From positions 124,001 through 188,000 of the forward strand of contig NZ_LT827013.1 of NCBI RefSeq assembly GCF_900169075.1: a DNA stretch of 64,000 nucleotides, read 5' to 3'. Under the pieces are notes generated by a model, which was not told where the DNA came from, made no database searches, and worked only from the letters and a program-made list of their open reading frames with translations. Positions 1-7,018 of the stretch are shown piece by piece; the first letter of the stretch is position 1, and each line of letters opens with the position of its first letter. A program made the position numbers and the translations under genes. Origin of the DNA: Chryseobacterium phocaeense (GTDB lineage Bacteria > Bacteroidota > Bacteroidia > Flavobacteriales > Weeksellaceae).

Positions 1-2032
1 CCAGGAACTTTTTGAAGTCCTCTTTCGGCATATATCCGGAAACCGGAGTATTGATTACTTTTCCATCCGGAGTGATCAGAACGTAGTGCGGCTGGGAATT
101 GTTATTGAAATTCACCTGCTGGAATAAGCTCCACCGGTCACCAATGGTTTTTACCTTTTTCACCTGTCCGTCTCCCAGATCAATTTTTGTTTTCTGATCT
201 TCTGGAAGCTCCTCCTTATCATCTACATAAAGCGAAGCCAGCACGACATCGTTTTGTAAGATCGGAAGAATATCCGGTTCACTCCATACGAATTCCTCCA
301 TTTTACGGCAGTTTTCGCAGCCATAACCTGTGAAGTCAATCAGGATGGGTTTGTCTTCCTTTTTAGCCAGTTCAATAGCCTTGAAGAAATCATGTTCAGG
401 ATGCATTCCCAGAATTCCGTCTTTTTCATCGTGAAGGTAACTTACATTCAGGGGAGGAAGGATTCCGCTTAATAATTGAAGTTTTGGACGCTCGGCAGGA
501 ATTAATCCCTGGATCAGGTAGATCACGAAACCTATTCCCAAAGCACCCAAAATTTTTCTTGTTATGGAAATTTTAGGTTTTTTATCGTCATGCGGAAATC
601 TTATAATTCCGAATAAATATAGAGCCAGTCCCAAAGCAATAACGATCCATATGACAATGAAAAGTTCTCTTTTTAAAAGGAATGTTTTAGAAACCAGATC
701 AGCTTTGGATAAGAATTTTAAAGCTAATGCCAATTCAACGAAACCAAGAACCACTTTCACCGTATTCATCCATCCTCCGGATTTCGGAAGACTTTGTAAA
801 GCCTGCGGGAATAATGCCAGCAATCCGAATACGATAGCCCATGCCAATCCGAATCCTGCCAGTGCAAAGGTAAGGAGCATAGGAACATTGGTAGATCCTG
901 TTACGGCACTTCCCAATAAACTTCCCAGGATAGGTCCTGTACATGAGAAAGAAACGATGACCAGCGTTAAAGCCATGAAGAAAATCCCGATAATTCCGCC
1001 AGCCTCTTCCGCTTTTGAAGATTTGTTGGCAATAGAACTCGGAAGTGTAATATCATAATATCCGAAGAAACTTCCTGCGAAGAAAATAAATATGATGAAG
1101 AAGGCAATATTCAGCCATACACTTGTGGAAATTTCATTGAAAATATTTCCGGCAATTCCGTCAATCAAATGGAACGGAAGACTTAGAAGAACAAAGATCA
1201 GAAGGATGAAAAATCCGTAGATCAGGGCGTCTCTTTTGCCTTTTGCTTTATTTTTAGTTCCTTTTGTAAAAAAAGAAACCGTCAGCGGGATCATAGGAAA
1301 CACACATGGCGTAAGAAGGGCAATTAAACCGCCTACAAATCCCAGGAATAAATAAGTCCAATAGTTTTCGTCAACTTTCGTGGAGGCCGTTCCGCAGTCG
1401 GTTAAAGGCTTCTGGAAATCAATACTTGCTATTTTCAGCTGTTTCGGATCCAGTTGTGAAGTTTCTGTGGGAGCCACTTCAGTTTTTGCAGGCGTTGCTG
1501 CAACTGTTTCAACTGTTTTTACAGAATCTTTTGCAGGTTCGGCTGTTTCCTTTGTAGTTTCTTCGGTGGCTCCTTTCGGCGTTACTTTTTGGTTGAATTC
1601 TAAAGTATTGGGTGCCAGACAAACCCTGTCGTCACACGTCTGATACGTGATTTCGGAGACCACTTCTCCCGGTTTTGCAGGATCCTTTAATTTGAATTTC
1701 TGCTTAAATCCGGCTGAGTTGGAGTAATACACAATGGTTCCGCCAAAAGCTTCAGAAAATTCCTCATGCTTTTTACCCACCTCAGTAAATTTTCCGATCA
1801 GTTCAATATTTTTTCCTGAAACTTTATATTCAGTAGGGATTCCTGTATCTTCCGGAAGGTCTTTGGAATAAATATGCCAGCCGCTTTTCATGGTGGCATT
1901 TAAAACCGCTTCATATTGGTTGTTCCCCAGGTCATTGATGGTGAACTTGAATTTTACAGGATTCTTGATCTGTGCATTAAGTCCTGCCGCTAAAAACAGC
2001 AGGACTGTTAAAAACCAGTTTCTAAATTTCAT
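1..2032 (-). CDS. dsbD: Thiol:disulfide interchange protein DsbD (3' end outside window)
   Basis: Reading the minus strand from an ATG at 2032 gives an uninterrupted frame of about 677 residues that runs off the left edge. It begins with a signal peptide (MKFRNWFLTVLLFLAAGLNA) and a periplasmic alpha domain with a YQTCDDRVC cysteine pair. A Thr/Glu/Lys-rich linker follows, then a multi-helix CcdA-like core with the LTPCVFPM and SFSCTGP cysteines expected of the electron-transfer channel. The C-terminal thioredoxin domain has GYGCENC as its CxxC site. By family knowledge it carries reducing power from cytoplasmic thioredoxin across the inner membrane to periplasmic partners. An AAAAGAAAAA stretch lies just before the chosen ATG. 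Transcription probably starts near 2160 under the structured leader described separately. Confidence 0.93.
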   Translation of the reverse strand, partial: MKFRNWFLTVLLFLAAGLNAQIKNPVKFKFTINDLGNNQYEAVLNATMKSGWHIYSKDLPEDTGIPTEYKVSGKNIELIGKFTEVGKKHEEFSEAFGGTIVYYSNSAGFKQKFKLKDPAKPGEVVSEITYQTCDDRVCLAPNTLEFNQKVTPKGATEETTKETAEPAKDSVKTVETVAATPAKTEVAPTETSQLDPKQLKIASIDFQKPLTDCGTASTKVDENYWTYLFLGFVGGLIALLTPCVFPMIPLTVSFFTKGTKNKAKGKRDALIYGFFILLIFVLLSLPFHLIDGIAGNIFNEISTSVWLNIAFFIIFIFFAGSFFGYYDITLPSSIANKSSKAEEAGGIIGIFFMALTLVIVSFSCTGPILGSLLGSAVTGSTNVPMLLTFALAGFGLAWAIVFGLLALFPQALQSLPKSGGWMNTVKVVLGFVELALALKFLSKADLVSKTFLLKRELFIVIWIVIALGLALYLFGIIRFPHDDKKPKISITRKILGALGIGFVIYLIQGLIPAERPKLQLLSGILPPLNVSYLHDEKDGILGMHPEHDFFKAIELAKKEDKPILIDFTGYGCENCRKMEEFVWSEPDILPILQNDVVLASLYVDDKEELPEDQKTKIDLGDGQVKKVKTIGDRWSLFQQVNFNNNSQPHYVLITPDGKVINTPVSGYMPKEDFKKFL

Positions 2033-2042
2033 TTTTTCTTTT

Positions 2043-2166
2043 CATTAAAAAATTTGAGAATGCTTTGAGTTTTCTCATCCTTTGTATCTCATATGTCCTG
2101 CCTGAAACAGGCTACTCCAGGTACGGATTTGTGCCCATCGCACAGGATCCGGATTTTTACCTCGCT
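2043..2166 (-). promoter_or_regulatory. Structured 5' leader of dsbD, riboswitch-like
   Basis: On the minus strand a -7-like box TATTTTAG (about 2167-2174) is followed at once by nested stems: AGGTA/TACCT (2158-2162 with 2119-2123), CGGAT/ATCCG (2147-2151 with 2124-2128) and GTGC/GCAC (2140-2143 with 2131-2134). A separate GCCTG/CAGGC hairpin uses 2108-2112 and 2100-2104. Before the start codon, GAGAA/TTCTC (2072-2076 with 2056-2060) is followed by AAA and six T, like a terminator. A folded 5' domain followed by a terminator-like hairpin is how riboswitches and attenuators are built. I do not recognise the class, so a ligand is not proposed. Confidence 0.45.
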
Positions 2167-2189
2167 AAAATAGATAATTTTTCGTCCTT

Positions 2190-2220
2190 AAAAAAACTTA
2201 GAAACCCTCTTTTTTCTAAG
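2190..2220 (-). terminator. Rho-independent terminator upstream of dsbD leader
   Basis: On the minus strand CTTAGAAA (2213-2220) pairs with TTTCTAAG (2197-2204) and runs into seven T. It would stop transcripts from the thioredoxin-like gene and isolate dsbD as its own unit. Confidence 0.7.
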
Positions 2221-2346
2221 CCTGTTCAGTAAAATATTTAATGTTCTGCCTGAACTGTAAGCGAAATGTCAGTTCTTTCAAAACCCGGAGTCTTTATTGA
2301 TTTTTTCAATGTTAGGGATATTTTGCATCATGACATGGTTTCGGGC

Positions 2347-2438
2347 CTAAAAATTAAAACTATATTCCAACGTTGCAACGAATTTTCTTGTTAAGCCGTC
2401 CGGTCTTGTAAAAAGGGGTCTCCGCACAAAATCGTTTA
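2347..2438 (-). pseudogene. Remnant of an outer-membrane beta-barrel C-terminus
   Basis: Just past the thioredoxin-like gene, another minus frame reads about 30 residues ending in TRKFVATLEYSFNF and a TAG stop. Alternating polar and hydrophobic residues with a terminal Phe is the signature of the last strand of TonB-dependent receptors and other Bacteroidetes barrel proteins. No start or rest of such a gene is present; the upstream sequence is the thioredoxin-like gene in another frame. I infer the tail of a deleted barrel gene. A chance match is possible, since the fragment is short. Confidence 0.4.
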
Positions 2439-3392
2439 TAAATTTTTCAGAATATCTTCTACGGAAGCTCTTTCCTTATAATCCGGATTGAAATGTCTCC
2501 ATACAATTTCTTTATTTTCATTAAGAATAAATGTTGCGGAAACAGGAAGTCTTCCTGAATTGTCTGATCTACTTTTTGTGAAGTCATCCTTCAGTCTGGA
2601 GTTATAGAAAGTGAGTGTTTCGGTATTGGGCGTATATAGAACATCAAACGCTTCAGCTATTTTGTAGCCTTCATCATATAAAACGGTATAACCTGTTTTG
2701 GTTTTATTGATTGTTTTTTCTATAAATTCAGGTTTCTCCGGTGAGATGATAACCAGCCTGGCGTTTTTAGCTTGGAGTTCAGGGCTCAGATTCTGTAGTG
2801 TTTCGATATACTTATTGCAGTAAGGGCACCATTGGCCGCGAATAAAAACAATAATGAGCTTTTCTTTTTCCCCGGATAATGAAAATGTTTTTCCCAGATG
2901 ATCTTTCGCGGTAAAATTACCGATGATATCTCCAACCATTTTTCCTTTTACCTGATCCAGGGTTTTATTGTTTTGAGTGGAAACTTTACCCAGTACCGAA
3001 GCACCTACTCCTAAAAACTGCTCTGCATTGTAATATCCGAAATCGTACTGAACGAGCTTCCCTGTATGGTCTAAAAATAAGAAGGAAGGATAGTTTACAA
3101 TTTTAAATTCCTTTACCAGGTTTACACCTTCTTTTTCTGCATCTATGGCAATACTGATAAAGTTTTTGTTGAATACCTCACCAACCCGGGGATCAGTGAA
3201 CGTATTTTTTGCCATTAGCTTACAGGGGCCGCACCACGTGGTGTACAGGTCAATGAAAATAAGCTTGTTCTCCTTCGCAGCCATTGCTTTTGCTGCTTTT
3301 AAATCAATTTTCTGAAAACTGATGCCTTTACTCTGTGAATGAATAGAAATTCCTATTAACAGACACAGGCTGTATATGATTTTTTTAAACAT
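2436..3392 (-). CDS. Secreted two-domain thioredoxin / peroxiredoxin-like protein
   Basis: The 318-residue protein starts with a signal peptide (MFKKIIYSLCLLIGISIHS). A first thioredoxin domain has TTWCGPC with cysteines at about 54 and 57. A second AhpC/TSA-like domain opens with GDIIGNFTAKDHLGKTFSL and has GQWCPYC with cysteines at about 189 and 192. The frame is open nine codons further upstream, but ATG 3392 puts the signal peptide at the N-terminus and is preferred. By family it should act on disulfides or peroxides in the periplasm. DsbD, encoded next on the same strand, is the natural electron donor for such proteins, so a functional pair is plausible. A hairpin separates it from the ECF gene upstream. 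Confidence 0.85.
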   Translation of the reverse strand: MFKKIIYSLCLLIGISIHSQSKGISFQKIDLKAAKAMAAKENKLIFIDLYTTWCGPCKLMAKNTFTDPRVGEVFNKNFISIAIDAEKEGVNLVKEFKIVNYPSFLFLDHTGKLVQYDFGYYNAEQFLGVGASVLGKVSTQNNKTLDQVKGKMVGDIIGNFTAKDHLGKTFSLSGEKEKLIIVFIRGQWCPYCNKYIETLQNLSPELQAKNARLVIISPEKPEFIEKTINKTKTGYTVLYDEGYKIAEAFDVLYTPNTETLTFYNSRLKDDFTKSRSDNSGRLPVSATFILNENKEIVWRHFNPDYKERASVEDILKNL

Positions 3393-3428
3393 AAGAATAT
3401 TGTTTCCTATTACTTCCAAAAAACAAAA

Positions 3429-3462
3429 AAAATCACCCAGCGATAAGTGATTTTTTTTATTT
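3429..3462 (-). terminator. Terminator after the ECF sigma gene
   Basis: AATCAC (3431-3436) pairs with GTGATT (3447-3452), flanked by A-rich and T-rich tracts on both sides, so it could work in either direction. It lies just after the minus-strand sigma factor gene. Confidence 0.65.
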
Positions 3463-3479
3463 TTATTTGTAATGTGTTG

Positions 3480-4043
3480 TTAATCAGTGTTTAAAATGTC
3501 TTTTTCTTTGATCTTTCGGATCTGCTCCACGCATTTGTGTTTTTGGTTCTGCGCATTATGCTTGCTGGTATATTGATATTGGGTCTGGATTTCTTCAATA
3601 CTTTTATTTTTCATAAAAATATCCTGAATTAAGTTTTTGCAGTGAGTGGAGATAGAATTGATATAAGCGCCAAGCCTGTCCCAATAATGAATCTCGTTTT
3701 CAATTGCGGCATCAATTTCTTCCTGATGGTGAGCATAGTAATTTTCTGTTATTTCTATCGTAAAGTCCTTATTTCTTAGTTTTTTAAGCCATAAATTTTT
3801 AGAAATTCCTATAACGTAACTCCCCAGGCAGCCAGAAGTGTTGAACTTGTCGGCATATAACTTTTCATACAAAATAATCAGTGCATCCTGAAATATGTCC
3901 TCTGCATCTTCCAGGCTTCCGCTGTTGTTGAGCACAAATTTTTTGGTGTACCCAAAATATCCTTCATATAAAATACCAAAAGCTGTATTGCTGTCCTTTT
4001 TGAAGTCTGCAACGGCTAAAGCATTTGTTTTTTTCCTGTCCAT
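3480..4043 (-). CDS. ECF-type sigma-70 family RNA polymerase sigma factor
   Basis: This 187-residue protein has the two-domain layout of ECF sigma factors. Region 2 is at about 20-95, with EDAEDIFQDALIILYEKL as the core-binding and -10 segment. Region 4 is at about 130-180, with CKNLIQDIFMKNKSIEEI before the helix-turn-helix. Region 4 is less canonical, with an extra Asn/Gln/Lys-rich stretch (TSKHNAQNQKHKC) where the recognition helix lies. The gene starts inside the end of tilS (28 nt overlap), so it is probably translated from the tilS transcript. No anti-sigma factor gene adjoins it. The next gene downstream is the secreted thioredoxin-like protein, beyond a hairpin. The regulon is unknown. 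Confidence 0.82.
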   Translation of the reverse strand: MDRKKTNALAVADFKKDSNTAFGILYEGYFGYTKKFVLNNSGSLEDAEDIFQDALIILYEKLYADKFNTSGCLGSYVIGISKNLWLKKLRNKDFTIEITENYYAHHQEEIDAAIENEIHYWDRLGAYINSISTHCKNLIQDIFMKNKSIEEIQTQYQYTSKHNAQNQKHKCVEQIRKIKEKDILNTD

Positions 4044-5338
4044 TTTATGGTAGTCATTGTTTTAGTGCCTTTACTGGCAGAAAATCTTCGGTCCTGTCGG
4101 TAAGGAAGTACTCCTAAAATCTGATGATTTGCATCACATATAATCCAGATCTGGTCTTTTTCAAAAACAGACAGCTTTTCATCCCTGAGAAATTTGGACA
4201 CCCTTTTTTTTCCGCCCATTCCGGCAGGGTAGAAGATGTCACCTGCTTCCTTTTTTCTCAACCGTAAAGGATGAACGATTTTTTCATCATCAAACTGCCA
4301 TTCCAAAGATGCTGTCTTTGAATTTTGAAAGCTGATGATTTCCGGGAGAATGATCTCTCCGTTTTTATCTGCTGTTAAAATAATCTCCCCGGGAGACTCA
4401 TTTTCGGTATTCACGTTGCTGATTGGTGAAAAAATCAATTCATTTCTATGGATCAGCAAATGATAATCTTTTGAAAAAAAAGAACTTCCGTTTGCAGCGG
4501 TAAAAATTTTTGAAATTTCTTCCTCATGAATGAACCCGTATTTCTTTAAAATCTCAAATTTCACAAAACTGCTTTCCTGATTCAGTCCTTCCTTTGATAA
4601 TATTTTATGTTCAGGGTTAAATGTGCTCAGCGTATTTTCGATTTCCTCTATCTGCTTTTGGACAAAATCTTTGGTTTGATTTAAATAAGCAGAACTCTTT
4701 TTGAAGTTTTCCAGAAAGTGATCATTTGTTTCTAAAAGCCTGGGAACAATTTCGTTTCTGATCTTATTTCTTAAATAATCATTCTTTTTATTGGACAGAT
4801 CTTCCCGGAAATGAATCTGGTGTTCTTCCGCAAACCGGTAAATTTCATCTTTTGAAAAATTTAAAAGCGGGCGGAGGATCTGATGCCTGTCTGCCGGAAT
4901 CCCACTCAATCCATTAATCCCCGAAGCCTTGGAAAGATTGATGAGGAACGTTTCCAGCTGATCATTGAGGTGATGGGCTGTCACAAGAAATTCCAAATTC
5001 TCTTTCTCGCGGATTTCCTTAAAAAAACGGTAACGGAGTTCCCTGGCCCAGAGCTGAATAGAATTTTCAGGTTTTTGATCCTTTTCCGAAACTTCATACA
5101 AATGAAACGGAATATGATTTTTCTCACAAAAATCCTGAACCGTTTTCTGATCCAGTTCCGAATCTTCTCCCCTGAGTTTATAATTGATATGGGCCACCTG
5201 AAAATCAAGTTCCAAACCCTGAAACAGAGAGGCTAATACCATAGAATCCGCACCCCCGCTTACCGCCAGAAGATAGGTGTGGTTTTCCGGGTTCCGGACA
5301 AGGTTTTGAAGCTGGTTTTTAAAACTAATATTTTCCAA
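4016..5338 (-). CDS. tilS: tRNA(Ile)-lysidine synthase
   Basis: This 440-residue protein carries the PP-loop ATP-pyrophosphatase motif AVSGGADSM at about 26-32, followed by AHINYKLRGEDSELD and FLVTAHHLNDQLETFLINL, all typical of TilS. The C-terminal part (RKKEAGDIFYPAGMGGKKRVSKFL) is the TilS tRNA-binding domain. It converts C34 of the CAU-anticodon tRNA-Ile to lysidine so that the tRNA reads AUA; this is essential in most bacteria. Length is normal. A TATCTTTG box lies 27 nt upstream of the ATG. The ECF sigma gene overlaps its 3' end by 28 nt. Confidence 0.96.
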   Translation of the reverse strand: MENISFKNQLQNLVRNPENHTYLLAVSGGADSMVLASLFQGLELDFQVAHINYKLRGEDSELDQKTVQDFCEKNHIPFHLYEVSEKDQKPENSIQLWARELRYRFFKEIREKENLEFLVTAHHLNDQLETFLINLSKASGINGLSGIPADRHQILRPLLNFSKDEIYRFAEEHQIHFREDLSNKKNDYLRNKIRNEIVPRLLETNDHFLENFKKSSAYLNQTKDFVQKQIEEIENTLSTFNPEHKILSKEGLNQESSFVKFEILKKYGFIHEEEISKIFTAANGSSFFSKDYHLLIHRNELIFSPISNVNTENESPGEIILTADKNGEIILPEIISFQNSKTASLEWQFDDEKIVHPLRLRKKEAGDIFYPAGMGGKKRVSKFLRDEKLSVFEKDQIWIICDANHQILGVLPYRQDRRFSASKGTKTMTTIKWTGKKQML

Positions 5339-5364
5339 GAGGTATGTTGAGAATTTCTTTCATA

Positions 5365-5372
5365 CAAAGATA
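5365..5372 (-). promoter_or_regulatory. tilS promoter -7 box
   Basis: TATCTTTG on the minus strand matches the Bacteroidetes -7 consensus TAnnTTTG and lies 27 nt before the tilS ATG. No clear -33 TTG was found. Confidence 0.6.
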
Positions 5373-5398
5373 ATCCATATAATTCAATTGAATTTCCC

Positions 5399-5406
5399 TA
5401 ACTTTG
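5399..5406 (+). promoter_or_regulatory. OmpA-family gene promoter -7 box
   Basis: TAACTTTG matches TAnnTTTG and lies 22 nt before the ATG at 5429. It is back to back with the tilS box. Confidence 0.6.
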
Positions 5407-5428
5407 ATTCGTCTAAAAATGATTATTT

Positions 5429-6262
5429 ATGAAGATTATTAAAATTTTAGCAGTTTCTGCAATGGCGCTGGGGTTGACATCTTGTATCAGCAAAAAGCAA
5501 TATGACGCTTTAAGTTCAAACTATAAGCAGTGTATTGAAAACATCGGCGAAAGACAAAGAGAAATCCAGGATTTAAAGTCTCAAAATTCTGCACTGACAG
5601 GGGAAAACAACCTTTTGAAAAGTCAGCATGAAGCTTTGAAATCATCTTTGGATGCCTGTCTTTCCAATACAGGGAAAAGCTCTGCAAATATTGATAAACT
5701 GGTTGGAGAAATTAATGCTTCCAATTCTTATATCAAGCAGCTGATTTCAAACAATGCTAAAAACGACAGTCTGAACATGGCATTGTCTAACAAGCTTAAA
5801 AGATCTCTTGATAACGTAGCAGATGATGACGTACAGGTGAAAGTGTTGAAAGGTGTAGTAATGATCTCACTTTCAGATAAAATGTTATATAAAACAGGAG
5901 ACTACAATGTGCTGCCTGCTGCTCAGGAAATCTTAGGAAAAGTAGCTAAAGTGATCAATGATTACGATAAATATTCTGTCCTGATTGAGGGTAACACAGA
6001 TAATGCTCCTTTAAGCTCTGCCAATCTGCCGAGAGACAACTGGGATCTTTCTGCATTGAGAGGTACTGCCATCGCTAAGATTCTTCAGACACAGTTTGGA
6101 GTAGATCCGGCGAGAATTACGGCAGGAGGACGTTCCGAGTACAATCCTAAAGCAACCAATATGAGCGTTTCAGGAAGAGCAGAAAACAGAAGAACAGAAA
6201 TCATCATTATGCCTAAGCTGGATGAATTCATGAAACTGATGGATATTGCTCCTAAGAAGTAA
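5429..6262 (+). CDS. OmpA-family peptidoglycan-associated lipoprotein
   Basis: This 277-residue protein has a lipoprotein signal with lipobox LTSC. A coiled-coil stretch of about 100 residues follows (repeated Glu/Gln/Asn/Leu, with QDLKSQNSALTGENNLLKSQ). The C-terminal OmpA domain has LIEGNTDNAPL, NWDLSALRGTAIAKIL and GRAENRRTEIII, the residues that hold meso-diaminopimelate of peptidoglycan. It should tether the outer membrane to the cell wall, with the coiled coil as spacer. It stands alone between its own -7 box and a strong terminator. Confidence 0.92.
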   Translation: MKIIKILAVSAMALGLTSCISKKQYDALSSNYKQCIENIGERQREIQDLKSQNSALTGENNLLKSQHEALKSSLDACLSNTGKSSANIDKLVGEINASNSYIKQLISNNAKNDSLNMALSNKLKRSLDNVADDDVQVKVLKGVVMISLSDKMLYKTGDYNVLPAAQEILGKVAKVINDYDKYSVLIEGNTDNAPLSSANLPRDNWDLSALRGTAIAKILQTQFGVDPARITAGGRSEYNPKATNMSVSGRAENRRTEIIIMPKLDEFMKLMDIAPKK

Positions 6263-6283
6263 TTATAACAATTAATATCAATA

Positions 6284-6314
6284 AAAAAATCCCGAAGTTA
6301 TTCGGGATTTTTGT
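6284..6314. terminator. Bidirectional terminator
   Basis: AATCCCGAA (6288-6296), loop GTTA, TTCGGGATT (6301-6309), with an A tract before and a T tract after. It ends the OmpA gene on the plus strand and the 51-residue ORF on the minus strand. Confidence 0.85.
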
Positions 6315-6317
6315 TTG

Positions 6318-6473
6318 TCAGATCAGTTCTTCTTTTTTCAATAATGAAATAATCCGCTGCAAAAATGAATTGGATATTCGAGTTTTAGTTTTTTTTGATG
6401 AAGAATCCGCCTTGCCTTTTGGCCCTGCGGTCTTCTGATTCCCTGTGTTAATTAGTTTTCCCTCTGCATTCAT
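6318..6473 (-). CDS. Small basic protein of unknown function (51 aa)
   Basis: A minus-strand ORF from ATG 6473 to TGA 6318 encodes 51 residues. The N-terminal half is polar and Gly/Ser/Lys-rich (QKTAGPKGKADSSSKKTKT). The C-terminal half is an amphipathic, probably helical segment (ISNSFLQRIISLLKKEELI). Support that it is real: a perfect -7 box TACATTTG (6511-6518) about 40 nt upstream, AAAGGA just before the ATG, and a shared terminator directly after the stop. I do not recognise the family. The basic composition would suit nucleic-acid or membrane contact, but that is only a guess. Confidence 0.5.
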   Translation of the reverse strand: MNAEGKLINTGNQKTAGPKGKADSSSKKTKTRISNSFLQRIISLLKKEELI

Positions 6474-6510
6474 TTCCTTTTGTCTTAGTGTTTTTACCCC
6501 TTGTTCTCTG

Positions 6511-6518
6511 CAAATGTA
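6511..6518 (-). promoter_or_regulatory. -7 box of the 51-residue ORF
   Basis: TACATTTG on the minus strand fits TAnnTTTG exactly and lies 37 nt before the ATG of the small basic ORF. Confidence 0.5.
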
Positions 6519-6651
6519 TAACTAAACATCAGAAAAAAACATCCGTATTTTCCCGGTATTTTTCATGGGGTTTTTCCGGTATTCGAATCAGTAATATAGA
6601 GCTTTTTAAATAATATTAATTATAATAGTCTCTGGTTAGTAGAATAATGTG

Positions 6652-6659
6652 TATATTAG
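6652..6659 (+). promoter_or_regulatory. Possible -7 box for the six-cysteine peptide gene
   Basis: TATATTAG differs at one position from TAnnTTTG and would give a leader of about 70 nt before ATG 6735. It is the best candidate in the gap but not a strong one. Confidence 0.3.
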
Positions 6660-6734
6660 ATTCCCTTTATGGGGAAATATATAGAGGTGTCCGAAAATCT
6701 TACAGAGTAGGAAAACCAAATTAAACTTATTACT

Positions 6735-6887
6735 ATGAAAAATTTAAAAAAACTTTCAAGAGGAGAAATGAAAAATCTACAAGGTGCTGATTCAAGATGC
6801 AATCCGCAAATCATCTGTCAAAGAACCAGTGACTGCTGCCCTGGATGGGTATGTGCAACAAGAGGGCGGTATTGCGTAGCGCTTTAA
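6735..6887 (+). CDS. Knottin-like six-cysteine peptide precursor with double-glycine-type leader (50 aa)
   Basis: The frame from ATG 6735 to TAA 6885-6887 encodes 50 residues. The first 18 (MKNLKKLSRGEMKNLQGA) look like the leader of Bacteroidetes bacteriocin-like or natural-product precursors, which usually end in Gly-Gly; here the pair is Gly-Ala. The remaining 32 residues hold six cysteines spaced C-x5-C-x5-CC-x4-C-x6-C, including CCPGWVC. That spacing fits the inhibitor-cystine-knot (knottin) pattern known from spider and cone-snail toxins. A strong terminator follows at once, so this is a single-gene transcript. No peptidase-ABC exporter, modification enzyme or immunity gene is nearby, so processing would rely on a transporter elsewhere. 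The peptide's role is unknown: antimicrobial, inhibitor or signal are all possible. Confidence 0.72.
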   Translation: MKNLKKLSRGEMKNLQGADSRCNPQIICQRTSDCCPGWVCATRGRYCVAL

Positions 6888-6918
6888 TTCATTCTACACA
6901 GAAATAGATAGAGCTATG

Positions 6919-6946
6919 AAGGAGAGATTAATTTCTCTCCTTTTTC
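6919..6946 (+). terminator. Terminator after the six-cysteine peptide gene
   Basis: GGAGAGA and TCTCTCC form a stem around an AT-rich loop (6921-6940), followed by five T. Confidence 0.85.
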
Positions 6947-7018
6947 GTTACATGTGGAGGGCAATAAGCTTTCCGGAAGAAATTTTAAATGCTTAAATTT
7001 GTTTAAACAAAAAGAGAT

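Noticed and set aside
564..1058. Plus-strand 164-residue ORF across the dsbD region
   Set aside because: It is antisense to the dsbD membrane core, which shows clear protein motifs in the minus frame.
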